Positions 32,867 through 43,036 of a stretch of 64,000 nucleotides of DNA are shown here, piece after piece (the stretch's first letter is position 1; the number at the start of each line of letters is the position of its first letter). The notes beneath the pieces were generated by a model, which saw nothing but the letters and a program-made list of their open reading frames with translations, was not told where the DNA came from and did no database searches. The translations under genes and the position numbers were made by a program. Source of the stretch: Drosophila miranda (lineage: Eukaryota; Arthropoda; Insecta; Diptera; Drosophilidae); assembly GCF_003369915.1 (NCBI RefSeq), contig NC_046677.1, positions 12,524,001 to 12,588,000 of the forward strand, in the 5' to 3' direction.

Positions 32867-33265
32867 GTGAAAGAGTGGATTTCCAAAAGAGATGAAAAAG
32901 GAGTGCATCAGAACCTTTTAAAAGAGCTACAAAATGGCAATGATACAAACTATTACAATTTTTTTCGCATGTCAGTCAGTGATTTCAATTTTTTATTAGA
33001 AAAAGTAAAAAACTGCATAACTAAACAAGACACTGTAATGCGACTAGCCCTGACATTGCGTTTTTTAGCCACGGGTATGTATTAAATATAATTAACATTT
33101 TTATGAACTTTTAATTAATATTTTTATTGATGTAATTTAATTTTTTACTGGTGATTCATATCATTCTCTGATGTTTCTTTTGCGCATTCCTGTGAGTACG
33201 ATAGCAAGCATTGTGCCGGAGTGTTGTCGAGTGTTATTCCTCAAAAGGGAATATCTTAAAGTAAG
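32867..33265 (+). pseudogene. Harbinger transposase, N-terminal remnant
   Basis: WISKRDEKGVHQNLLKELQN, YYNFFRMSVSDFNFLLEKVK and MRLALTLRFLATG match the N-terminal region of PIF/Harbinger transposases. After ATG the next block, GDSYHSLMFLLRIPVSTIAS then IVPECCRVL (33145-33260), fits in frame if an intron from GTATGT at 33075 is removed, but its 3' end reads ACTG rather than AG, so the acceptor looks mutated. The DDE catalytic region is absent. Confidence 0.7.
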
Positions 33266-33301
33266 TATGTAAATTATATATGCATTATCTTTTTTACCAC
33301 C

Positions 33302-34015
33302 TTAAAAGCCAAAAACTGGAAAATTGGTAGACGAGTACACGATATTAGGTGTGGAACAAGTAGAAGTGCCCTCGCTATCAATTTCCGATACTTCCAAAAT
33401 AGCTCTTTGAATTTTTCTGCGAAGCACAAGTCTATTTTGGTGTGATTTCAACAATCTGAGCTCAGATGCAACGAAATCACCGAACACCTGATGGTCATCC
33501 GCTGGCTTATCGAGTAAAGCGCTTGCCTTTTTAATAAGCCGATCTTCTTCCTTAAATTCTATCTCGTCACGTTTTCTTCTTTTTTTTGCTTTGGATGTAC
33601 TTTGGATTTTTTGTTTCGCCTGATGGTGATATATATATATATAAAATAAGTAATTACTACGATATTTTCAATAAATTGTACTACTTACCAAATTTTGAAT
33701 TTTATATTTATTTCCGTCGTAATTTTTAATAAATTTAAGCGCATCGAAAAACTCCCATTTGCTGGTATAGTTGTCCGATCTACCCTGGCCACTCTTTTTT
33801 TGCTTCACTCTGCGCACCTCTTGCAAAAATTGTGTGCGCAAATGATGAATTTTTGTTTTTATTTCATCATCACTTTTGTCTAATTTTTCAGCAATTTCGC
33901 GATAAGCATTTTGCTTTTTATGCTTATTTTTATAGTCTGCTGACGAGACATCCCATAAAACAGAATAATTCTCGTACAATTTAATGAATTTTATCGTTCT
34001 CTCGCGATCCCACAT
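33302..34015 (-). CDS. MADF/Myb-like DNA-binding protein of a Harbinger element
   Basis: Two exons, 34015-33689 and 33619-33302, joined by a GTAAGT...CATCAG intron, give 214 residues without a break. Residues ~1-105 form a MADF/SANT-like domain (MWDRERTIKFIKLYENYSVL, WDVSSADYKNK, AYREIAEKLD, SKWEFFDALKFI). Basic KKRRKR follows, then a C-terminal helix (DDHQVFGDFVASELRLLKSH) resembling a BESS motif. In PIF/Harbinger elements such a protein binds the ends and helps bring transposase to the nucleus. I started at the Met before WDRERT rather than the longer frame to 34090. It is intact although the partner transposase is not, so it might act on related copies elsewhere or be on the way to a host role. 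Confidence 0.7.
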
Positions 34016-34434
34016 GTTGCTTTGCTTGCTGCAATATTGCGACTGAAAGCAAACAGCACATGCAAACAAGAAAGCAACTGACGCAACCAAGGTAACGACA
34101 AAAATCCTGTATACAGACGACCAGCATAAATAGTTGCCGCAAACAGTTATGGCAAATTTATTGTTTGCAGCAAAATGTTTGCACTGTTCAAACGTGCAAA
34201 TTTGATTGCAGCAATCAACTTATTGCAAATTGTTTGCATTCGTGCTTTACGGGATCCGGAGTTTCTTCCGTATCATGCTCTTATTAAGTCCGTTTGTGAT
34301 AGTTTTGCGTGACTCTGGTCGTCGCTCGGCTTTTGTCCGGTAACTGCTCATTTTTGAGTCAGTCTGCGAGCATTTAGCGAGACTTCACTCATCGTTCCCG
34401 ATGAGTCCTTCCCATCCATTGGAAGGTCCTCTAC

Positions 34435-34785
34435 AGAAAATAGATGGTATCATGCGAAAAGTGGACTATTTAAACATTTTGCAATCCCATCATCCCAGTT
34501 TTCTGGGCTTATTCAACTAGATGGGGATCTGAAGCACACTGCGAAAATTGTTCGGGAAAGGCTGGGAAATAAAAATTTTAAATTGATGGATTGGCCAGCT
34601 CAAAGTCCCGACCTCAATCCGATTGAAAACTTATGGTCAATCGCCCCATCTAACATAGGCGAGAGCTGGAGCAGTGTAGAATTGGAATTGGAGCCGTATT
34701 CCGAAAGATGTTTTAAAGAAATTGGTAGAGAGTATGCCAAACCGTATTTATAAAGTAATTCTTATAAAACCTGCAAAACTGAGTA
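34435..34785 (+). pseudogene. Tc1-like transposase C-terminal remnant
   Basis: Plus frames read [20 protein letters not shown] then [19 protein letters not shown], the conserved second Asp region and final D-x-E region of Tc1/mariner-type transposases; after a frame change GAVFRKMF and RVCQTVFIK match the usual C-terminal '[17 protein letters not shown]' block. No terminal repeats were identified. An old fragment. Confidence 0.75.
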
Positions 34786-35065
34786 CCTCTTTGTAAAAGA
34801 AAGATTATAGGCAGTCGGCGGGCTTGCTGTCTAATGTTGAAGTCGGACGCCAGAGCCGAAAACACTGGGAGCGTAGGCAGAGCGGTTTAGGGACAGTCAC
34901 ATCAATATACTGTATGGTTAGTGCTTCAGGTTATCTTTCAGCTTTCGTGTGTTTTTTGTAAGTTAAGAGGAAGGATTTACAAGAAGAATTCATTAACAGT
35001 ATTTTTTTATGCGGATTACGTTCGCCTGTTTAAATAGAGGGGTGTTATGTGGTCTAAGCTAAGTT

Positions 35066-35150
35066 TTTTATCGGTATATTTACGGTATATTTTGAAACTG
35101 TGACGTATATTTCGGTATATTTCTGACGGTGAGACCGTATATTTTATCCA
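35066..35150 (+). promoter_or_regulatory. Motif 6 cluster, likely IFRD promoter
   Basis: TCGGTATATTTACGGTATAT, ACGTATATTTCGGTATATTT and CTGACGGTGAGACCGTATAT lie about 850 bp upstream of the IFRD start codon in sense orientation. Homologous in order and spacing to the clusters at 7918-8000 and 56236-56310. The stretch 35190-35980 probably contains the 5' UTR; ORFs in it look fortuitous. Confidence 0.55.
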
Positions 35151-35980
35151 TATGCCCACTGGTTTCGTCACTCGCCAAAAACAACAAATTTCGTGAAAAT
35201 CGTAATCAAAGTGCTTAAATTTGTTGCATTATTTGTGCTCGCAGAGCTTTCGAAAGCTACAAGCCGTCAAGTACAAGCCGTGCCGTGCAAACGCTGGCGA
35301 GATAAAAAAAAACAAACTAAAATACCAGTACAAAAAACCCCAAAACGAGCGCAGAGGAATTTCACCATAGCACAAAGAACAGGGCGGAGCGGAGTGGCTG
35401 CCAGCGCAGAGTGTCTTCATTGCAATTAAACATGAAATTTTCTGCAACGACAACCAGAGCACAACATTTTTGTAGAATCGCCCAGCCAGAAGAGCACCAA
35501 CAGCCGCGCACCTGTATAAATAAAATACGATCGCGTCCAGTGTCAACCTTCATTCCGCAATTGCAATCGGTGTTCACCATTTCCAAACGCCGCGTGCAGC
35601 AGCAGCAGCAATACCACCAAAGACAATTGTGTAGGATTGCTAAAAATTGGAAGCATCAAAGCTTTTGCATAGCTGCGTCCTGATCAAAATATCTCCTGAT
35701 CTCTAACCTAAAACCCAACTAAATTCAAATTTAACCTAAATTCTCGAGACAAAATCAATAAATCGGAAGGAACACGTGCGTTCGGTTGCCGCCAAAGCGA
35801 GTAGACATTTTTTTTGTCGTGTAGACTTCTCTGCGGTCAGAGTCGAGGACCCACTCGGCTACAGGGTATTTATTCCCTTTTGAGTTTGTGTTCAACTGAG
35901 CAGGCAGGTCGACAATACCAACGAAAACGTCATCGTTTTCAAATAAAATTTGTGAGAAACGCAAAATCAAAAACATCAAC

Positions 35981-38900
35981 ATGCCGCGACGCAATAAGAA
36001 ATCAGGAGGAGGACAAGGCAAAGGTAAGTTACAAAAGAAGACGACAAAGAAAGAGATTGTATTGCGGTGTGAGTGTGCGAGTTTGTGAGTGGTGGTGGGA
36101 GTGGGGGTGTGGGAGGGAGGCGAGGCAAATGCAAGCGAAATTTCTACAGCTGCTTTGCCTGACCTTTGCATTAGTCATGCGACGACGAAAATACTCTTTA
36201 AATATGTATGCATGTATTTAGCGGCTGCCCACAACCTGTTTGGCATGAAATGAAATAATTATTTTTTTTGTGTTGTTGCTGTGCTGGCATGAAAAGCTTT
36301 TCACGCGCTCGTCGCTCAGCTGGCAACAATACAGCTATATAAGAAGCGGAATCTATACAAATGTGTATGTGCATGTGTGTATAAATAAATACAAAAAATA
36401 CATACGTTCAATGCCAGCTTATCAAAACCGATTTCATACAGGCACACCCGCATGTATGCATGTGTTCAAGTAAATACATGTGCAAGTGCCTTCCATCAGC
36501 GGGTATCAAGAGGGATATCAGTCTCGGAGAGCATAGGATAGAGAATGGGAACATTTCCCCAATAAATGCGCATTAGTTGGGTTCTTTGGGTTCAATTGAG
36601 CGTATGGGACTCATCTGTGTATAAGTCAAAAAGAATCGAGTTGGAGGAAGTCCGTTTGACATGATGATCCCCTGAAAAGCAATTAACCTAATTAATTCTA
36701 AATAGTTCGAGTACTTGTACTATTTCCGAATTCCCACTATAAATAAGCACGCGGTAGTCTTTTTCTGTTAGTGATGCACCCCACCTATAGACATTGTGAC
36801 CCACAAATTATGCAACTATTATGCAGGCATACAATACGTGTGTACATACATCAATACGTACAATTGTACATACTACGCTCAAACACAGATTGGTTTACTC
36901 TCCCTCTCCCTCCATCCCTGTCGCTTCATCCTAAGCAAAAGCAACTTTCAAAAGCAAACACAGCCCCACTTTTTGCCCAACAGCTGGTTTTCTTCCTCTT
37001 CTCGCTCTTGTTGTTACCGCATTTGTTGTTGCCTGCGAATGGTTTTGTGAAAGGTGGAAAATGCTAGACGGAGACGGAAATTGCCTTGTCCCAAATAGCC
37101 AGGTGGGAAAGTTGTGCGCGTGGACGCAGGTTTTTCTTCGAAAAGAAAATGAAACAAAACTTGTTGCACAACGTTGACTCTAAAACTGTTTCCCTGAAGG
37201 TCATTCACGGCAGCACCAAATGTAAATCAATTTCTCTTTGTGTATAGAGATATGTACACATGTACATGCATATGTACTTATATCATGACAACGAGGAAAA
37301 AGGCGGAAAGCTTGGCCAACCCAATGATTGACTCATTTCTCAAACAGTTTGACAAGCGGGAATGTGAACCGTTGTGCTTTTATTAATGCACCGATCGCTA
37401 CAGTTTCCCTCAAACCCATTACAGTTTTAAATACTAAATTCTTTTCCTTCCACTCCATTCCCATCTGTTCAACAGGTCGGACTAATGAGTCGAACTCCGA
37501 GGACGAGTCCTTTGATAATGTGAGCGTCTATTCGCACGTCTCGGAGGTTGCCTCCTCGGAGGCCAACGACGACCTGGCCAATGAGCGTTTCGAGGAGAAA
37601 TTCGAGAAGGCTCTGGAACAGGCCACCGAGAAGTCGGCCCAGACCCGTGTTCAGGCCCTCCAGGCTATCTGTGAGCTGCTGATGCACCGCTATATGCCCG
37701 ATTTCGTAGAGGACCGCAAGATGACGCTGATGGACTTTGTGGAGAAGAGCATCCGTCGCGGCAAGGGTCAAGAGCAGGTTTGGGGCGCACGTCTGGCCCC
37801 CCTGCTGGTACTTCAGATGGGCGGCGACAAGGGAATCTCCAAGGCCATGAACCAGTTTCTGTTGACCACCGTTCAGGACAAGTCCATCGGCTTCGACGCC
37901 AGAGGCAAGTGCGTCACGGCTCTTGGACTGCTCAGCTTCTTGGGCTGCGAGGATGTCGCCGAATTGGTCCGCCTGATGCAGTATTTCGAGGCCATCTTTG
38001 CCGGCAGCTATCTGCGGGGCGACGACAAGACCCCAGTGTCGGTCACCGCCGAAGCGGGAGCTCTGCATGCCGAGTCTTTAAGTGCTTGGGGCCTGCTCCT
38101 GACTCTCATACCACCGGGTGATTTCGTGTCGCTGATGACCACCGGAAACAACATGTTCCCGTAAGTCCTTAAACCCCAACGATTATAGCACCAGAAATGA
38201 CTTATTAAATGCCGTTCACTCACTTTTAGATCGATCAAGAAGTTCTTGGGCCTCTTGCAGTCCCCACATTTGGATGTCCGCATGGCCGCTGGCGAAACCA
38301 TTGCGTTGATACTGGAATCGGGTCGTGCCCACGATGACGACTTCCTTGAGGAAGAAATCGCCGAGCTGAGCGAGGCTGTCAAGCAGCTGGCCACCGATTC
38401 GCACAAGTATCGGGCCAAGCGCGATCGCAAGGCTCAGCGTGCAACCTTCCGGGATGTGTTGCGTTATCTAGAGGTGAGTGGACAACACAGAACCCCCCTC
38501 CCCCACCCAGTAAGAGACCAGAACCCACTAAGAAACAACAAGTTTTATTTACTTATTTATTTACTTGAACCAAAAATGCAAACTCCAGAGGGCACGAGAT
38601 CAACAGGACATTCGAGTAGGGCTGATTGCAAGGATGATCCAATTGCAATTTACGGCTTCATGTCGTTGCAGGTGAACTTGAGCTCGTGCTTGCAGTAGTT
38701 TGCGAGACATTTTGAGTGGTCGTGCAACTTGTTTCTCATGATTACACAGCCGTTGCGGCTTATCGAGTCCATGTATTCGGTGAAGTCGGGCACCTTCCTA
38801 TAGGTGGCCGGTGCCGCGTTCCAGTGGGAATTGTTTCCCGACGCGACGAAGCGCGAGGAGTCCGCGAACGTGGTCTTGAAGGGCTTGTATGTCTTCTCGC

Positions 38901-40165
38901 ACTCATCCGGCGACATCTCGTAGCCCATGGAGGTTTCCCTGTCCAGTTCGTTCATCACATTCGAGCGGAACTCGGAGCAGGGCGCCTTGTTGGTCAGGAA
39001 CTTGTTGGCATTCAGCTTGGAGGCCTCGTCCTCGGTCTTGAGACTCTCGTATATGCCCTCGGGATACTCGTTCATCGCACAGAAGTCGATCTGGTACGTT
39101 GTGAACATGCGGTTCTTCTCCAGCCGACGGCTGAGCTCCTCCTTGGGCATCACCTTCAGTCGCTCGTACAGATCGGGGTAGACAGTGCGCAGGATCTTGA
39201 GAAAGCGGTTTGGCTGCAGCTTGAAGCAGTCCGTTTCCTCAGAGAAGGCCATCTTGTCCACCTGATCCTGGGCCAGGGCCGTGGGTATGAGCCGTGGATC
39301 CACCAGTCTTCCCATTGGCGCAATGCCCGTCCACTCCACGCCCGAGCAGTCCTTCGAGGCATCAGATGGCGCCTTGATCTTCTCCTCATCAATACACTGA
39401 CATTCGACGACCTTTGCGCCCTCTTGTCCCTCAAAGCCCTTGGCTCTGGTGAGGAACTCGTATCGCTTGGCGTTGGGCGGAACGTAGTCATGTTGATATG
39501 TGGTCACCAGCATTTCAATCGAAAAGAATTCAAAATGTTGCAAAAGTTACAAGAAACGATAACCAAATTGAATCAATTTTTTATTTTTGGAATTTTGTAC
39601 ACTTTTTTTTGTTACTATTTTTTACTAAAAAAATTTATCTGATCATAGAATTTGATCTATTCCATACGGAAGTAAAACTTAAAATGAGGAAAATTCGCAT
39701 TTCCCCTTACAAAATTTCGAAAATTGATTTGAATTTCCATTCCATGCCTATTCGATGTTACGAAAAATGTTCTGTGTATTATTTTAGGAGGACATTTCTC
39801 CGGAAATCAACATTCGCTTTGGCACGGAGTCCTTGACACTGGATTCATGGTCCATTCACCACCAGTATTCGGCCCTCTGCACAGTGATGGGGCCTGGAAT
39901 GACCTCCCAGCTGCAGGAGAACGAGTTCATACGCGACATTTTCGAGCTGGGAGCGCGTCCCACCAACACTGGCATCAATGGCAATGCCAAGATAAAGCCG
40001 ACCAAGCTGGAGCGCGTAAGTTGATTGATCAGACATCTAGGATCTCTCTAACGAACAGGTTTCATCATCTCCATCCCTTAGCATCTGGTGAACGCTGCCG
40101 CGTTCAAGGCACGCTCCATTTCGCGTGGAAAGAATCGGGACAAGAGATCGGCCGTCGTCACTTAA
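35981..40165 (+). CDS. Interferon-related developmental regulator (IFRD1/2 homologue)
   Basis: Five coding exons: 35981-36023, 37476-38160, 38230-38473, 39788-40015 and 40082-40165, all with GT-AG introns and matching phases, give 427 residues. Exon 1 codes MPRRNKKSGGGQGK; residues ~30-310 are the IFRD domain of helical repeats (KSAQTRVQALQAICELLMHR, MTLMDFVEKSIRRGKGQEQV, FDARGKCVTALGLLSF); the C-terminal IFRD_C part spans exons 3-4 (DISPEINIRFGTESLTLDSW, LRDV). The basic tail ends RSISRGKNRDKRSAVVT. Vertebrate IFRD1/2 act as transcriptional coregulators and IFRD2 binds translationally inactive ribosomes; fly CG31694 is the likely orthologue. Intron 1 is 1.45 kb and intron 4 (1.3 kb) hosts an antisense gene. 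Confidence 0.9.
38650..39513 (-). CDS. Nested single-exon gene, unnamed, sperm-axoneme-like
   Basis: An uninterrupted minus ORF within IFRD intron 4. I prefer the Met at 39513 (MLVTTYQHDYVPPNAKRYEF), giving 287 residues; an upstream in-frame Met at 39543 gives 297. The sequence is cysteine-containing and rich in short Tyr/Pro motifs (TYQHDYVPP, YKPFKTTFADSSRF, HWNAAPATYRKVPDFTEYMD) and has no membrane segment or signal peptide. This style is common in microtubule-inner or sperm-tail proteins, and intronless genes nested in broadly expressed fly genes are often testis-biased; both are inference. Codon use is strongly GC3-biased, like a real gene. I do not recognise the family. Confidence 0.75.
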   Translation of the reverse strand: MLVTTYQHDYVPPNAKRYEFLTRAKGFEGQEGAKVVECQCIDEEKIKAPSDASKDCSGVEWTGIAPMGRLVDPRLIPTALAQDQVDKMAFSEETDCFKLQPNRFLKILRTVYPDLYERLKVMPKEELSRRLEKNRMFTTYQIDFCAMNEYPEGIYESLKTEDEASKLNANKFLTNKAPCSEFRSNVMNELDRETSMGYEMSPDECEKTYKPFKTTFADSSRFVASGNNSHWNAAPATYRKVPDFTEYMDSISRNGCVIMRNKLHDHSKCLANYCKHELKFTCNDMKP

Positions 40166-42600
40166 AGCTGCAAAAATAAACCATCCCTCTACTCGCCAAC
40201 AGCGAAACAGCATCCCAAAACAAAACAGAACAAAACGAAACCTCTCAAAATCCCATAGCCAACGACCCGCTAGTTGAATTGTGTCTATTCTAATTGTAGC
40301 TTGAACAGGGCATAGCATAGCCAAAGCTGAAACTAAGTCTAAATTTAGGATATGTTTCTGGAAAAACAGCAAATGCAACAAAATTGAAACAAAATATTTA
40401 TAAGCACTAAACACGAGCATAGGCCATTATTATTAAAATATTAGCACTAACACAATATTAAATTGTGTGTGCTTCGATCTGAATTATTGCACATCTTTTG
40501 TTGTTATGTATATGAAATTTAGCCTGTACTCGTCGCATGACTCCCCGCTTTCGGGGCGCTGGGGCGGGACATGCCTCTTACGTTGTTGATCTTGATTTAC
40601 ACTATAAATATATACATCCAAACCTACATATACTTTATATATAGAATCTAAAACAAAACTATTTCTACTTCGATGTCGTTGCTAAAAGTAGTTCAAAACA
40701 AAACAAAAAAAAAGAAACGAAAAAAACTAAAGTTAGTCAAAGATCGACTATGCTTTTTATTATGCATATTATATAAGCTATATAAATACATTTATTTTAT
40801 AGTCATTACATGTAAAATAAATAACTTTAGGCCTAAAAACTCAATGAAATGCATTTCTGTCTGGGCTTTGTTCTCGGTCTCGTATGGGGGCGGCAGTGGA
40901 AAAGCGCTTAAGAAAGCGAAACGAAAATCCTTCCTGCGTACAGCAGAATCGGTCTGGACAACATACGAGTATATTTTTAAATCTAGCTTGAAGGGTATTT
41001 CCTTTAAATGCGTTTCGGTGGATAGATTTGTCAATCCAATTGATCCAAATACACCAGCAAACAATTGTCTGTCCAACATTCATCTATTTGTAAAATTGTC
41101 CAAAGAGTAATCAACTACATCTTTTATTAATCGGAATACCACAAATGGATATACCCAAGAAAAATCCAAAAATTTTCCAAAATAAAAGATGTTTTCTTCC
41201 TGTATTTTGTGTTACTTCATATTCACTTCAAAATGGCCACGAAGAGGTATTGCTGTATTTTTTTCCTAATAAAAGAAAAAAGATCCAAAGTTTTATTTGA
41301 TGGAATGTATTCACCGAAAAGTAAATTGACTTTCTATAAAAGCATTATATTTCTCTTCTAAAGAACTCCTAAAAAATAGTTGTCTATATTATCTGCTTGG
41401 GTTATGTTCTTCTAAAGAACTTTTGCAAATCTGTCAAAAACAAATTCATACCTTATTCGTGTCTCAATATTTCGAATGATAAGATCCGAATTGGTAGTTA
41501 ACGAATAAATTGTTTTCAAAAACAATTAAGTAAAGGTTCTCTCAGTCTGCCATCAATGAACCTCAATATCCGTTGTTCTATAAAAGAACTCTTATGACCC
41601 GAAATACCTTCATACATACAATATGAATGTTCATGCATCCAAGAGAAATTCAATAATGTTTCAAATTTGTATTCCAACAATACTAAAAATTTCCATGAAT
41701 TTCCACCAGTCAGGGCCAATAATCCCCATGGTCATCAAAAAGAATTGAAATTTGGAATTTTATAAATTTTATAATTATTATTAACTTGTTTGTTTTTATC
41801 ACAAAAAATTGTATGTATGGTAGCTTAAATTGTATGTAAATCTTTGTGGGTGTTTTGTTTCGTTTTACTTTGCTTTGACAAATTGTATGTTCCGGATACA
41901 ATAAAATGTACATTACATATAGCATATAGTACAAATATATTAATATATATATTTAAGGGGTATATTGTGTGTGTGTGTGTGTGTGTGTGGTTGATAAATT
42001 ATGACAATCCTTTACGGACCTTTATAGCTTAGGAATTAATACGCTTATTCCAACAGAATACAAAGTTAAAACTTATACGCTTAAACTAATATTCGCCAAG
42101 TTGTGTGTTGGTGCAAAGGACAGGGGCGGTTCATGAAGTGGATGAAATGCAAAAGGCTTTCATAAATTAATTGTTAATAAAAGTAAGCTATAAACTACAG
42201 ATCAGACCTACGATCGGGCTGATCGCTGGCGCATCGAAGCTCTATCTCTATCTATTTACTTACTCTCTGCTCGCTCTTCAGGCTACTTGGCAACGCGTTC
42301 ATAATCTCAAGATGTTTCTATCCGTTTCGTTTTTCGTGTTTCGTGTTTCTTTCGTGTAAGTGATACTGGCTTATATGCTTAGAGACTAATAATATTTGGC
42401 TTCTTGTAATACATTTCGCTTTTGGAAATCTGCATGATAATTTGAGAGACACAATTGACTCGGTAATCGAAACCGACGGCTTTCGCTACCGTCTCGTCTC
42501 GTTTCGTTTTCCTTTTTCTTTCCTTTCTTTCGTAAACCTATGTACACGGTTGAGGGGGGAGGGTGTGATGTGATTGAGCATTGAGCAAAACGTGTGCAAA
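40166..42600. other. IFRD 3' region and AT-rich spacer
   Basis: 3' UTR of IFRD, then AT-rich DNA. A (GT)n tract is at 41964-41990. ORFs such as 40673-41110 lack gene-like composition. No gene seen. Confidence 0.5.
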
Positions 42601-42616
42601 ACGCATTATAAACCGT

Positions 42617-42648
42617 CCGGTCCCGGGTTCGATTCCCGGTGGAGGCTG
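42617..42648 (+). tRNA. tRNA-like T-arm remnant, no 5' half
   Basis: CCGGG-TTCGATT-CCCGG (42623-42639) is a perfect tRNA T-stem/loop and B box, followed by TGGAGGCT as a possible acceptor strand. No matching GCCTCCA, A box or anticodon arm occurs in the 70 bases upstream. Most likely a tRNA 3' fragment or tRNA-derived remnant rather than a functional gene. Confidence 0.35.
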
Positions 42649-43036
42649 CGTAGTTAAAGTAGAAAGTGATAGGACGACAAACATATCAGAAAATAAGGGG
42701 GAAATGTGAGAGGACTACAACACGGGCTATAAGATAGGATGGATGGATGGGATGGATTGGAGAACCAAAAACACGATAACGACTTGGCTGGCTGCCTGTG
42801 TGTACTACGTGGAACGTAAATTGACTGAAAAAATACAAAAAAATAGAAAAATTGTAACCAGCAAAATAAATAAAAAAAAAAATAGTAAAATCAATAAACT
42901 AGATACAATAAGTAAGTAATAATGTCTGTAAGTTCTGCTGATCTGCGCTGCCGATGTGTGGCTGATGTGGTTCCTTATGGCATAGACTCTCTCTCTCGCT
43001 CTCTCTCTCTCTCGTCTGCTGTCACGCGCTCTACCA

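Larger units (their letters stand above)
32490..34250. mobile_element. PIF/Harbinger-type element, internally deleted
   Basis: Ends are imperfect inverted repeats: left GATGCAAGTAATTTGCAGCA and AGTTGA near 32502; right, reverse-complemented, GAATGCAAACAATTTGCAAT and AAGTTGA near 34240. TTTGCAGCAA words recur subterminally on both sides. It encodes the two-gene layout of the family convergently: a transposase start on plus and a MADF/Myb-type protein on minus. The transposase lacks its catalytic half, so the element is non-autonomous. Exact ends and the 3-bp target duplication are uncertain. Confidence 0.7.

Noticed and set aside
37469-38068. 199-codon minus ORF opposite IFRD exon 2
   Set aside because: Shadow of a strongly GC3-biased exon; the plus strand is clearly the coding one.
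38716-39642. 308-codon plus ORF opposite the nested gene
   Set aside because: Antisense shadow of the minus-strand gene, whose start and composition are better.
40673-41110. 145-codon plus ORF downstream of IFRD
   Set aside because: Begins in a lysine run from A-rich DNA; no family resemblance; the antisense is equally open.
42617-42648. A complete functional tRNA gene
   Set aside because: Only the T-arm and a possible acceptor strand are present; no A box or pairing 5' strand.
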